44,575 bases of DNA, from positions 1 through 44,575 of the forward strand of contig JAKBRJ010000004.1 of assembly GCA_021834785.1 (NCBI GenBank), in the 5' to 3' direction. This document shows positions 1-7,856 of this stretch, piece by piece (position 1 is the stretch's first letter; every line of letters begins with the position of its first letter). Under the pieces are notes generated by a model. The model was given only the letters and a program-made list of their open reading frames with translations, was not told the DNA's origin and made no database searches. The stretch comes from Microcaldota archaeon (lineage in GTDB: Archaea > Micrarchaeota > Micrarchaeia > Micrarchaeales > Micrarchaeaceae). The position numbers were made by a program, and so were the translations under genes.

Positions 1-535
1 CTACAAACGTGGAATTAGGCGCCTCTATAGTCATAGTGAGATTGTCAGTTGCATTTGGGTAGCCTTCGCAATTGCTGTGCTCCATTGTATGTATATTATA
101 ACCCAAAAGCTTGAATGGCTTAAATACCTGTATGCTCAATACCGAAGGCAATGTTCTGCTGCTGTTGAAGGTTAAGCTATAGTTGAAAATCTCCCCCGGT
201 TTTGTTATGGTATAATATTTGTATGCAAAATCCCTTTCAGCAGCCTTCTGTATTGAAAGGTTTTCGGGGCAGAAGGTCTGGTTCAATGGCACATACGATA
301 TGCCTGTGGTGTCTGCCGGGCTTGAATTTACGTAGAATTCTATCGGAGGCGCAGTAATGGTGGGTGTGCCGAGTGCAGTTTTAAGCGTATTATAGCCGTA
401 TGAAGCCTCAAAAGCATACGCCGCAATTACTGCGATTGCGAAGACTAGTGCCCCTATGGCTATGTAAGTAAACGTATTGTCCATATGGCGTGCCGCTGGC
501 TTTGCTTTGTGCTCAGATCTGATGCTTGCTGCCAT
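1..535 (-). CDS. Partial exported, membrane-anchored protein (3' end outside window)
   Basis: The reading frame is open from an ATG at 535 down to base 1, about 178 codons, and runs off the window edge. A basic N-terminus (residues 1-18) is followed by one strong hydrophobic segment at about residues 22-43. After that comes a Ser/Thr/Asn-rich region with several N-x-S/T sequons and two Cys (in FCPEN and NCEG). This is the layout of an N-terminally anchored surface protein whose bulk faces outside. I do not recognise the family. It lies back to back with tRNA-Leu. The C-terminus is missing, so full length and function are unknown. Confidence 0.7.
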   Translation of the reverse strand, partial: MAASIRSEHKAKPAARHMDNTFTYIAIGALVFAIAVIAAYAFEASYGYNTLKTALGTPTITAPPIEFYVNSSPADTTGISYVPLNQTFCPENLSIQKAAERDFAYKYYTITKPGEIFNYSLTFNSSRTLPSVLSIQVFKPFKLLGYNIHTMEHSNCEGYPNATDNLTMTIEAPNSTFV

Positions 536-638
536 AAAATACAATTTTTCTTAAAAACTAAATATCTTCCCTTATATCAAGAATTCGAAATGCAACGGAA
601 GGTATTTCTATTTTCCCAATTAATCTATAAAAGTTAAT

Positions 639-724
639 GCAGGGATAGCAAAGCCTGGCCAAATGCGACGGGTTTAGGGCCCGTTCCCGTAGAGGGTTCG
701 AGAGTTCAAATCTCTCTCCCTGCA
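639..724 (+). tRNA. tRNA-Leu (anticodon TAG)
   Basis: The cloverleaf can be folded by eye. The 7-bp acceptor is GCAGGGA with TCCCTGC, with discriminator A724. The anticodon stem ACGGG/CCCGT holds loop TTTAGGG, with anticodon TAG at 675-677. A long class II variable arm has a CCC/GGG stem. The T-arm is GAGAG-TTCAAAT-CTCTC at 700-716. The long variable arm and UAG anticodon give leucine. No intron and no encoded CCA are present. Confidence 0.95.
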
Positions 725-760
725 AATGTGAGTTTGATTGGGTAAAAAGCAAGGAATAGC

Positions 761-940
761 CTAATTATCTAATTCAGTTTCTTTCATTCTGGTTTCGTAT
801 TCGTCAAGCCATTCCATGTGCCACGAATACGGGCTGTCGGTTATGACAATGAATTTCCTGTTATTATTGGGATCGCTTGCAAGCTTCTTCGCCCTTTTTG
901 TCCTTTTATGGTTCAGTATCATTTTTGATAGCGGGTTCAT
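761..940 (-). CDS. Small basic/acidic protein of unknown function (59 aa)
   Basis: The frame runs from ATG 940 to TAG 761. The start is supported by GGTG five bases upstream, the pattern seen at many genes here. It lies 8 bases after the 106-aa gene, so the two are probably co-transcribed. The N-terminal third is rich in Lys and Arg (KRTKRAKK); the middle is hydrophobic (KFIVITDSPYSWHMEW) and the C-terminus acidic. I do not recognise the family. The basic head could bind nucleic acid, but that is a guess. What supports it is the good start site, the tight spacing and the balanced codon use. Confidence 0.6.
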   Translation of the reverse strand: MNPLSKMILNHKRTKRAKKLASDPNNNRKFIVITDSPYSWHMEWLDEYETRMKETELDN

Positions 941-948
941 AATAACAC

Positions 949-1269
949 CTATTCGTTGTTTTTTACTGCAATCTTCTTCAACCTGTAATGGCTTACTACT
1001 GCACCGTATTTTGGGTCTACGTTCTTGGCAAGATATTTCTCTAAATCGTCTGGCTCATCAAGGTCGTAAAATTTAGCCTTGACCATGAAGCCGCCGTCGC
1101 CTCCAGTTACGCATACCTCTTTTACCCTATCTAAATCTATTATCTCCTTTGCAAGCTGTTCGGTATCCTGGTTCTGTTTTGGCTTAAGAAGGTAAAACTT
1201 GTGTGAAGGCCCGTGCATGCGGGCTGCCCTTTCCCTTTTTATATAGTTTTCAAATCCCATATTCTCCAT
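949..1269 (-). CDS. Stand-alone small alpha/beta domain resembling the Lrp/AsnC RAM domain (106 aa)
   Basis: Residues 25-100 read as beta-alpha-beta-beta-alpha-beta. The segment VKEVCVTGGDGGFMVKAKF resembles the ligand-binding/dimerisation (RAM) domain of Lrp/AsnC regulators. No helix-turn-helix is present; a basic N-terminus (residues 8-17, KRERAARM) takes its place. Stand-alone RAM domains are known in archaea and can pair with full regulators. A two-domain Lrp-like protein is encoded just across the divergent region at 1621, so interaction is possible but inferred. The start is the ATG at 1269, with GGGG seven bases upstream. The first gene of a two-gene unit with the 59-aa ORF. The fold assignment is moderate only. 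Confidence 0.6.
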   Translation of the reverse strand: MENMGFENYIKRERAARMHGPSHKFYLLKPKQNQDTEQLAKEIIDLDRVKEVCVTGGDGGFMVKAKFYDLDEPDDLEKYLAKNVDPKYGAVVSHYRLKKIAVKNNE

Positions 1270-1346
1270 ATCTATTCCCCATTATATTGTTAATATAAAA
1301 TTCAAGCTCAGATTAAGCTTAAACAGGTTGTTCAAAAAAAGCATTA

Positions 1347-1434
1347 TTGGTGTTTGGAGGCGTGGGTGGGATGGGAAATGCAAATAAGAAGTGTTTTGAG
1401 CACAAATTCTTTTTGCCGCCATTCCAAACACCAA
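1347..1434. repeat. Long imperfect hairpin; candidate structured RNA or operator
   Basis: The 12-base arm TTGGTGTTTGGA (1347-1358) is perfectly complementary to TCCAAACACCAA (1423-1434). The helix continues as GGCG (1359-1362) with CGCC (1417-1420) across a 2-base bulge. Inside lies a second hairpin, AAGAA-GTG...CAC-AAA-TTCTT (about 1387-1410). This sits in the 350-base divergent region between the 106-aa gene and the Lrp-like gene. The nested stems suggest a small RNA; palindromic regulator binding is the alternative. The strand is unknown. The rest of 1270-1620 is AT-rich with no ORF. Confidence 0.5.
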
Positions 1435-1590
1435 CATATAGTATTATGGCGTTGGACATATTAATAGGTTGTGTTATTTATTCTAATAAAATGACTGTAT
1501 AGTGGTTATTATGCTACACTAATATTAATTTTTACAAGAAAATAACATATTTTTATGTGTTATATAGATTTTTAATTATAAGCAAAAGGA

Positions 1591-1600
1591 TTAAATATAT
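1591..1600 (+). promoter_or_regulatory. TATA box for the Lrp-like gene
   Basis: TTAAATATAT is centred about 26 bases upstream of the ATG at 1621, the usual archaeal TATA-to-start distance. No Shine-Dalgarno element precedes that ATG, which argues for a leaderless transcript starting at or next to 1621. Confidence 0.5.
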
Positions 1601-1620
1601 TAATTTATATGTTATATAAT

Positions 1621-3015
1621 ATGGGAGAAATTCCTTCAAAGGTCGCAGAGACATATGCAAGGCTCAAGGGCGGGTACCCTTTCTTCATAGCGTTGAAATG
1701 CATAAACGGCAAGTACTACATATATTCGCAAACCACGACGAGCAATAGGAAAACGAAGAAAATACGGTCAGTATCGCATTATCTGGGCAGGATAAACGAA
1801 GGTGGTGCATTCATAAAAAAGAGGTCCTCGGATTTAGATGACATAAAGAATGCACGTGAGATAATAGAAGCATTCGGGGGAAAAGTCGTAATGCCCGAAA
1901 CGCTCAAGGAAGACATAGAAGAGCTTTATATGCAGAAAATAGACCAGATAGACCGAACAATATTGACTGCACTTACTATGAATTCCATGGAATCGACTGC
2001 TGCAATAGGCATAAAAGTGGGCATGAAAGCGTCGTCCGTGCATTACAGAATAAGGCGGCTTGAAGAGAAGTATTTCATAAAATATACCGTAGAGCTAGAT
2101 ACAGAAAAATTAGGGTATAATGCGTATATTGCATTCGTGAAATTCAATGCCGGCAGCCCATCAAAAGAGATCGTTTCCGAAGCCCTGCGAAACAGGGCGA
2201 GGGTGCAGTTCGCCGCATTCATAAAAGGGCAATATGACCTGATGATATACTTCCTTGCCGAGGACAACGCAAAAGTTGCAAATCTAATATATGATATAAG
2301 GGTAAATTCAGGCCTAAAGATGTTCCCCTCCTACTGGCAGGTCACATCATTGAAGGAATATTACGGATTCATGCCATTGAGGAACGAGTTCTTTGAGCTG
2401 CTTAAGGAAAGGGTATGGCATAGGGAAAAAGAATTCATAAGGAAAACGCCATGGCAGATAACCAAGAGCGAATACGCGGTAATGAAGGACCTGAATATGG
2501 GCATAAGAAACCTAAATGAGATAAACAAAAGGAATGAATTAAAGTCTCAGTCCTCAAGATACGCTTATATGAAGCTTCGTGACACTGGGACAATCAAAAG
2601 ACCCACTATATTAATGCAGAACATTCCTCTGAAATACAATGCTGTGCTTATAGCAACATTGACGGATAGCAATGCATTCATGCAGACAAGGAAAGGCCTT
2701 CTGGAACACATAATAAAAGAGATAGAGGGCAGCATAACGAACAAATACTCACTAGAGGGCGATACAGATTCTCCAGATGGCGCGATATTCATAAGTCCTT
2801 TATTGAAGGAGAACGATTTAGACATGATAAAAAAGGATTTCAATGAAAGCATAAAGGGCATGGAGCTTGAGGATATGATAATCACAGATACAATAATAGG
2901 CACATTGGGTCATAGGCTCTTCGACAACGAATACTCGGACCAATATCATGGACTGAAGAAAACTTATAACTACGAATCGTTCAAACAATTAGGCAGTATA
3001 AAAAGAAATATTTAA
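1621..3015 (+). CDS. Large Lrp/AsnC-like regulator with N-terminal transposase-like beta-hairpin domain
   Basis: This protein has 464 aa, about three times a normal Lrp. Residues 15-70 (FFIALKCINGKYYIYSQ ... SHYLGRINEGGAFI) resemble the N-terminal hairpin domain of IS4/IS1634-type transposases rather than any Lrp part. Residues about 105-155 form an HTH (DRTILTALTMNSMESTAAIG ... SSVHYRIRRLEEK), followed by a RAM-like domain (AYIAFVKFNAG) to about 245. A second HTH-like stretch (KSEYAVMKDLNMGIRNLNEI) and a second RAM-like domain follow. It is likely a DNA-binding regulator with two Lrp units in one chain. I chose ATG 1621 over the in-frame ATG 1609 because the TATA box places the transcription start at about 1621. 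Targets are unknown. Confidence 0.7.
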   Translation: MGEIPSKVAETYARLKGGYPFFIALKCINGKYYIYSQTTTSNRKTKKIRSVSHYLGRINEGGAFIKKRSSDLDDIKNAREIIEAFGGKVVMPETLKEDIEELYMQKIDQIDRTILTALTMNSMESTAAIGIKVGMKASSVHYRIRRLEEKYFIKYTVELDTEKLGYNAYIAFVKFNAGSPSKEIVSEALRNRARVQFAAFIKGQYDLMIYFLAEDNAKVANLIYDIRVNSGLKMFPSYWQVTSLKEYYGFMPLRNEFFELLKERVWHREKEFIRKTPWQITKSEYAVMKDLNMGIRNLNEINKRNELKSQSSRYAYMKLRDTGTIKRPTILMQNIPLKYNAVLIATLTDSNAFMQTRKGLLEHIIKEIEGSITNKYSLEGDTDSPDGAIFISPLLKENDLDMIKKDFNESIKGMELEDMIITDTIIGTLGHRLFDNEYSDQYHGLKKTYNYESFKQLGSIKRNI

Positions 3016-3060
3016 AAATAGACTTAATCTCCTCCACTTTTTCCTGGCTCCATAATATCA

Positions 3061-3077
3061 CATTCCAAAATGGAATG
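3061..3077. repeat. Short palindrome CATTCCA-aaa-TGGAATG
   Basis: Perfect 7-bp arms surround a 3-base centre, just after the Lrp-like gene and just before a TATA-like TTTAAATAGG (3084-3093). CATTCCAAA also occurs at 1420-1428, in the right arm of the hairpin upstream of the regulator. It could be an operator for an Lrp-type dimer; this is inference. Confidence 0.35.
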
Positions 3078-3083
3078 GCAATC

Positions 3084-3093
3084 TTTAAATAGG
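3084..3093 (+). promoter_or_regulatory. TATA-like element without an obvious downstream gene
   Basis: TTTAAATAGG is a good archaeal TATA box on the plus strand. The next 140 bases contain only tiny ORFs. A small RNA is possible, but I see no C/D or H/ACA signature that convinces me. Confidence 0.3.
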
Positions 3094-3234
3094 TTTCCCT
3101 GTTTGGATATGTAATCATATATGTGCCATAAGAAAGGCATTTAGGTAAATCAGAAGTACGCCTACATGGGATCCGTGCAACTAACCTGTATGTTGAAAGG
3201 AAAAAAGCGCTTGTAATGCTGAAGCGATTGCCTA

Positions 3235-3360
3235 TCAGGCTGTGTCGGATTCTCTAAGTATTTTCTTGTAAGCCTCAATGTCGATTAGTTTACCAATCGG
3301 AGCTGCAACTTTTTGGGCGAATGCTCCGCCGCATGGGTAAGATATAATATCATCTGCCAT
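3235..3360 (-). CDS. Small protein with YPCGGAF motif (41 aa)
   Basis: The frame runs from ATG 3360 to TGA 3235. GGTG plus six bases precedes the ATG, a perfect match to the local start rule. An AT-rich TATA-like stretch (CATAAATATTTG) lies upstream, near 3390. The protein begins MADDIISYPCGGAFAQKV and continues with an amphipathic helix (IDIEAYKKILRES). The single Cys before GG stands out. It is divergent from the tetraether-synthase-like gene and shares its promoter region. I do not recognise the family. It is easily missed because of its size. Confidence 0.6.
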   Translation of the reverse strand: MADDIISYPCGGAFAQKVAAPIGKLIDIEAYKKILRESDTA

Positions 3361-3508
3361 TCAAAACACCTATGGTTTAATTAGATTCTCAAATATTTAT
3401 GTTTTGCGTATATGTTTTTTCCAAACGCATGCCTCTGAGGCACCAGATCAAGATTAGCGCAAAATTCCAACAATTTTTGAAAGAAAGTAAAGTTTTGCGC
3501 CAAAAGAC

Positions 3509-3517
3509 TTTAAAAGC
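3509..3517 (+). promoter_or_regulatory. TATA box for the Tes-like gene
   Basis: CTTTAAAAG with purine-rich CCAAAAGA just upstream (BRE-like). The expected start is about 3538-3540, leaving a leader of about 18 bases that carries GGTG at 3547-3550. Confidence 0.5.
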
Positions 3518-3556
3518 CTTTGAATTCACATCATATCAATTAACGTGGTGTTAACT

Positions 3557-5422
3557 ATGTCGGAAGAAACAGGATTGATGAGTGCAAAGCTTAGCGAAGC
3601 GGAAGTTCAAATAAACGTAAGCAAGACTTTAGACGAAGAAGTAGACCAGAACCTTATATCAAACATAAACAACGTAAGGCCAGATACTGATGTATCTGAT
3701 AGTGCTACAATGGATCCACTCCTAGCTCCATACCACAGGACAGTCGAAGAGATAGAGAAAATGCCTGTAATAGAGCAGACAAAGACCGTCTGCCCGGAAT
3801 GCAAGCTAATAATAGATGGCACTATTTACAAGGATGGCGATAACGTCATGATAAGGAAGAACTGCCCAGAACATGGATGGAGCATTGAGAAGTACTGGGA
3901 AGACTACGACATGTACATGAAAATGAGAAGGTACAATTACTACGGAAGAGGGTTTGATAATCCTAATTATATAACAGAGACTAAGGGCGCCAACTGCCCA
4001 TTTGATTGCGGAATGTGCGAGAGGCACAAGTCGCACACAGGCTTAGCAAATGTTGTGGTGACGAATAGGTGCCATCTAAGCTGCTGGTACTGCTTCTTCT
4101 ATGCTAAGGAAGGTGAAGCCATATACGAACCAAGCCTTGCAGAGCTCAATAAGATATTCCTTAATCTGAGAAGCCAGAAGCCTATACCCGCTAATGCACT
4201 TCAGATAACCGGTGGCGAACCTACGATGCATCCGAAGATAGTGGAGATTGTAGAGCTTGCCAAGAAGGCAGGATTCGACCAGATACAATTGAATACTACT
4301 GGCATAAACCTAGCAAACAACCCAGAGTTGGCCATGAAGCTTAGATATGCCGGCGTAAGCACGCTTTATATGAGCTATGACGGTGTCAGCAAACGCGCAA
4401 ATCCTAAGAATCACTGGGAAGTGCCAAAGACCCTAGAAGTGGCAAGGAAGGCGAATATTGGAATAGTGCTGGTGCCTACCGTGATAAGGACCGTAAACGA
4501 CCACGAATTGGGTGCAATGATAAACTTTGCACTGAACAATTCCGACATAATCCGTGCAGTGAACTTCCAGCCTGTTTCTCTTGTGGGGAGAATGCCGTCA
4601 AGGCTGAGGGAGAAGCAGCGCATATCAATACCTGGAGCAATCAAGCTCATAGAGCAACAGACAAACGGTGTCGTGGCAAAAGAGGACTGGTTCTCCGTGC
4701 CTTACATAGGCGGGATAAACAGGTTCATCGAGGCTTTGACTGGCGAGTACAAATACGACATGTCGATACACTTCGCTTGCGGCGCAGGAACATACCTGTT
4801 TCTTGACACGGATAATAAGATAATTCCTGTGACCAGATTCGTAGATGCTGCCGGATTGATAGAGCACCTGCAGACTGCGGTCAACGAGATGGAAGGCAAA
4901 GACAGATTGGCGAGGAAGGCGATAGTTCTGAAGGCTCTGATGCAGTTCAAGAGGTTCATAGACCCGAAGAACCAGCCAAAGTCGGTCGATTTCAACAAGA
5001 TGATGATATCAGTGCTGACAAAGCATGATTTTGCTACTATTGGCAAATTCCAGATGAAGTCAATATTCCTTGGAATGATGCACTTCCAAGATGAATACAC
5101 ATATGATATACACAGAGTCGAAAAGTGCGACATACATTATGCCATGCCTGATGGACAGGTGCTTCCGTTTTGCACATTCAATGTATTTCCTGAAGTATAC
5201 AGGGATAAGATACAAAAGCAATACAGCATCCCGTCAAAGGAATGGCAAGAGTCTCACCAGGATTGGAACTATTCGAAGGACAAGTATATCAGGAACATCA
5301 AGGAGCTAGAGGCGTCTCCAGAATATAAGAAGACATACGGTAAAATGATAGACTACTTTGCATTGCCAGTTAACGGCGGGAAGCCGGTATCTGCATTTGC
5401 AAACGAAGTGTTCAAGAATTAA
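3557..5422 (+). CDS. tes: Radical SAM enzyme of the tetraether lipid synthase (Tes/MJ0619-like) family
   Basis: This 621-aa enzyme probably joins the tails of two archaeol lipids to make tetraethers by radical SAM chemistry at the membrane. A rubredoxin-like N-terminal part has CPEC (C79, C82) and NCPEHG (C103). An extra cluster motif CPFDCGMC follows (C147, C151, C154), then the radical SAM motif CHLSCWYC (C172, C176, C179) and GGEPT, which contacts SAM. More Cys come later (ACGAG and LPFCTFN). This Cys layout and length fit Tes. The related MJ0619 was also reported as a pterin methyltransferase, so the substrate is not certain. ATG 3557 is chosen because GGTG lies six bases upstream; the upstream GTG 3545 overlaps that site. 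A 225-aa gene follows after 14 bases. Confidence 0.75.
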   Translation: MSEETGLMSAKLSEAEVQINVSKTLDEEVDQNLISNINNVRPDTDVSDSATMDPLLAPYHRTVEEIEKMPVIEQTKTVCPECKLIIDGTIYKDGDNVMIRKNCPEHGWSIEKYWEDYDMYMKMRRYNYYGRGFDNPNYITETKGANCPFDCGMCERHKSHTGLANVVVTNRCHLSCWYCFFYAKEGEAIYEPSLAELNKIFLNLRSQKPIPANALQITGGEPTMHPKIVEIVELAKKAGFDQIQLNTTGINLANNPELAMKLRYAGVSTLYMSYDGVSKRANPKNHWEVPKTLEVARKANIGIVLVPTVIRTVNDHELGAMINFALNNSDIIRAVNFQPVSLVGRMPSRLREKQRISIPGAIKLIEQQTNGVVAKEDWFSVPYIGGINRFIEALTGEYKYDMSIHFACGAGTYLFLDTDNKIIPVTRFVDAAGLIEHLQTAVNEMEGKDRLARKAIVLKALMQFKRFIDPKNQPKSVDFNKMMISVLTKHDFATIGKFQMKSIFLGMMHFQDEYTYDIHRVEKCDIHYAMPDGQVLPFCTFNVFPEVYRDKIQKQYSIPSKEWQESHQDWNYSKDKYIRNIKELEASPEYKKTYGKMIDYFALPVNGGKPVSAFANEVFKN

Positions 5423-5436
5423 AAAAGGTGTTTTGA

Positions 5437-6114
5437 TTGGACAAGAGCAACAAGCAGCCTTCGCAAAGCGCATATCAAGAGGACCTTAACAGGAACTCCG
5501 AGATAAGCGAAGAGCAGATAACGAATCAGTACGTAATAGAAAATGGCAACAAGGTAAGGATACCTTACAAGATGGTCAGGGAGGTAATCTTCTCAAATAT
5601 AAGCAAATCAGATATGTTGGACAGCGAGCATGCTGCTAGACTGCAGTATAGGCTCATGCTCAACGATTCGATCATAAAAGCAAGAGTGCATTACATAAAA
5701 GGTACGATACGAGTAATATATAACCCGGTCGGCGCAGACAACCTAAGGGAGAAGATAAGCCTTGAAGACATTATAGCCTTCTTAAGCAAAGAGGGCGTAA
5801 GCGTAGACAGGGCAGCAATTAACGACCACGGCTACGACTATTATGCAAACTACTATTCAAAGACATTCAATCCTGCATCGATAAGGGAGCATGCGCCATA
5901 CGGCTACACCCTGCAGGAATGGAGAAAGCTGAAACCAGGGTGGGAGAAGCGCAAGATCAAGTATGCCGAAAAAAGTGAGCAGAAGCAGAAAAATTTTCAG
6001 ATGCAATATCTAATCGACCATCCAGAACTGGCTGATGCAATGGGCGTGCCGATCCCAGAAATAAAAAAGAAAAAAGTCGGCATACTGTCAAATATTTTTG
6101 GGAAGAAGGCATAA
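5437..6114 (+). CDS. Conserved-looking protein of unknown function downstream of the Tes-like gene (225 aa)
   Basis: The TTG start at 5437 has GGTG six bases upstream and lies 14 bases after the Tes-like stop, so the two are almost surely one operon. The first 35 residues are polar and probably disordered. Residues about 75-125 (ARLQYRLML ... KARVHYIKGTIRVIYNPVG ... LEDIIAFLSKEGVSV) read as a beta-alpha-beta-beta-alpha-beta unit like the HMA/ferredoxin-like fold, but without the CxxC metal site. A Tyr-rich patch (GYDYYANYYSKTF) and a long charged helix follow, and the tail is basic (EIKKKK). No signal peptide or membrane segment. A role as partner or adaptor of the radical SAM enzyme is inferred from context alone. 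Confidence 0.65.
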   Translation: MDKSNKQPSQSAYQEDLNRNSEISEEQITNQYVIENGNKVRIPYKMVREVIFSNISKSDMLDSEHAARLQYRLMLNDSIIKARVHYIKGTIRVIYNPVGADNLREKISLEDIIAFLSKEGVSVDRAAINDHGYDYYANYYSKTFNPASIREHAPYGYTLQEWRKLKPGWEKRKIKYAEKSEQKQKNFQMQYLIDHPELADAMGVPIPEIKKKKVGILSNIFGKKA

Positions 6115-6186
6115 ACAAGCCATTCTGATTATTGGGCTAGTGGGAAACACGCGGTATTACTGGGTGCTGCATGCTGCTTAAACATC

Positions 6187-7848
6187 TCACTTAAGTCCTT
6201 CCAAATATTCCATATCTTCAAGCAGCGTAATTTCAGCTGCAACGACCGGTTCCTCAAGCTTGAAGTTGTTGAGTACCTGCGGATGCATTTCTCCAAAAAC
6301 ACCTATTATCCTTTTGCCTGTAATTATGCCTAGGCATCGGCCCGCTATAAACGCCGGGTCGTCAGAATCGCAGAACAAGTATTCTATCTGCATTCGGTCT
6401 AAAAGCGCTTCCACATATCCTTTTACCTCTGCAAAGTTGGCTTTTGAATGTTCCGATACCATTGCAAGCGCTGTGCTTTCAACAGCATTTCCATGTTCTA
6501 CCCTAAATATGCTCCCGATTTCAAAGAGCTTCTGGGGCATTTTCTCATGGGCAGATGTGCTCAGGTCCTGCATCAGCGATGGAAGCAATCTTTGTCTCAA
6601 TATAGAATAAGCTTCTGTCTTCGAATATTCTATGCGTACTGAAGAGTCTGCATCCGGCTTCCTTTGCATCTTCTCAAAATCGTTTGTTTCGTTGGTCAAA
6701 TATGTGTTTATACTCTCGAAGAAGTCCATACCGACCATCAGATTCGATATATTATCCTTGAGCGATGTGAATAAGCTAGGGATTCCATGTGCCATGCTGT
6801 ATATTGGTTTAGGTTCTATTGCATCATAGCCCATTGCTATGGCTATGTCCTCTACGACGTCTTGCCAGTTGAGAACGTCTACCCTGTATGGTGGCACCAC
6901 AACTGCAAATTTTCCGCTTTCATAGGATGATCCGTAACCCATTCTGGAAAGCAGTTGCGGCATGTCATTTTTGGCTATCGTAATTCCTAATCTTGCTAAA
7001 ACTTTATTCGGGTTTATGGCAATGCGCCTGTATTGCAGGATGGGTTTGGCGGCCTTTTTTTTACCATATTCTATGTCTACGCCGAATACCTTTGCGCCTG
7101 AATCTATAAACGAGCATGTAAATATGCCTGCAACATCATGTATAGCCTTTTCATCAGTGCCTGTTATATCTATAAAAAGATTCTTAGTCTTTTCAGTGAC
7201 CTTTGTGGCATTTGAATTTATTATAGGCACCATAGCCAATATTTTCTCTTGGTCTTTTAAGAACGGATACACCTTTGCGATGTTGCCTTTTTTTGCCAAT
7301 GCATGCGCATACTCTATGCCTTTAGGGTGTTTTTTGATTATGTCCGTGAAATCCTGCTCTAATTCAGAATCCAATGGCATGAACCTGGCACTGGCAGTTG
7401 CATCATATTCAAGGTTTCCCCTTATTGCATCCATATCGTGCAAGCCTATTGCCAGTTTTTTCCTCCTTCTACCATAAGTATCGCCTATCTTCTCCGTGAA
7501 ATTTATTAGGTATTGAAGCCTGTTGCCGCTTAGGTCTGCGCCCCGTACCTCAAATGCCTCGATGAAGGGCCTGACGCCATTAACTCTCTTTGTTACTTTG
7601 AGTTTTTTGATTGAGGTACTAGATGACAAAAGGTATTCTCGCGGCTTTTCGCCCTCATCTATAAACTTGATTGCGCGCATGAATCCTATAAAATCCAAAA
7701 GGTCTGGCCTATTCGGTGTTATATCTATGGTTATTGAAGCATCGTCGCTGCTTTCGATATCCATACCCAATGCTATGACAAGATCCTTGAACTTGCCATA
7801 GCTAATATACTTTTTTATATCGTCATTGTAGAATTTCACTGTTGCCAA
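6187..7848 (-). CDS. pheT: Phenylalanine-tRNA ligase beta subunit
   Basis: Cytosolic PheRS beta chain, which forms an alpha2-beta2 enzyme with PheS to charge tRNA-Phe. About 553 aa, the usual archaeal length. It carries the B3/B4 editing region in the first half, B5 (INPNKVLARLGITI) and the class II-like core (VVPPYRVDVLNWQDVVEDIAIAMGYD) with YSILRQRLLPSLMQDLS near the C-terminus. The open frame extends to GTG 7863, inside pheS. However, TTG 7848 gives the family-typical start MATVKFYNDDI and has GATG five bases upstream, so I prefer it. It is the second gene of the pheS-pheT pair; the gap is 8 bases with this start. Confidence 0.95.
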   Translation of the reverse strand: MATVKFYNDDIKKYISYGKFKDLVIALGMDIESSDDASITIDITPNRPDLLDFIGFMRAIKFIDEGEKPREYLLSSSTSIKKLKVTKRVNGVRPFIEAFEVRGADLSGNRLQYLINFTEKIGDTYGRRRKKLAIGLHDMDAIRGNLEYDATASARFMPLDSELEQDFTDIIKKHPKGIEYAHALAKKGNIAKVYPFLKDQEKILAMVPIINSNATKVTEKTKNLFIDITGTDEKAIHDVAGIFTCSFIDSGAKVFGVDIEYGKKKAAKPILQYRRIAINPNKVLARLGITIAKNDMPQLLSRMGYGSSYESGKFAVVVPPYRVDVLNWQDVVEDIAIAMGYDAIEPKPIYSMAHGIPSLFTSLKDNISNLMVGMDFFESINTYLTNETNDFEKMQRKPDADSSVRIEYSKTEAYSILRQRLLPSLMQDLSTSAHEKMPQKLFEIGSIFRVEHGNAVESTALAMVSEHSKANFAEVKGYVEALLDRMQIEYLFCDSDDPAFIAGRCLGIITGKRIIGVFGEMHPQVLNNFKLEEPVVAAEITLLEDMEYLEGLK

Positions 7849-7856
7849 AATATCAT

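Noticed and set aside
816..1076. 86-codon plus-strand ORF with a hydrophobic start.
   Set aside because: It overlaps two minus-strand genes that have good ribosome sites and spacing.
3100..3234. Short plus-strand open stretches after the TATA-like box, including a run reading like a transposase scrap.
   Set aside because: No start codon, no ribosome site and interrupting stops; too short to call a gene remnant.
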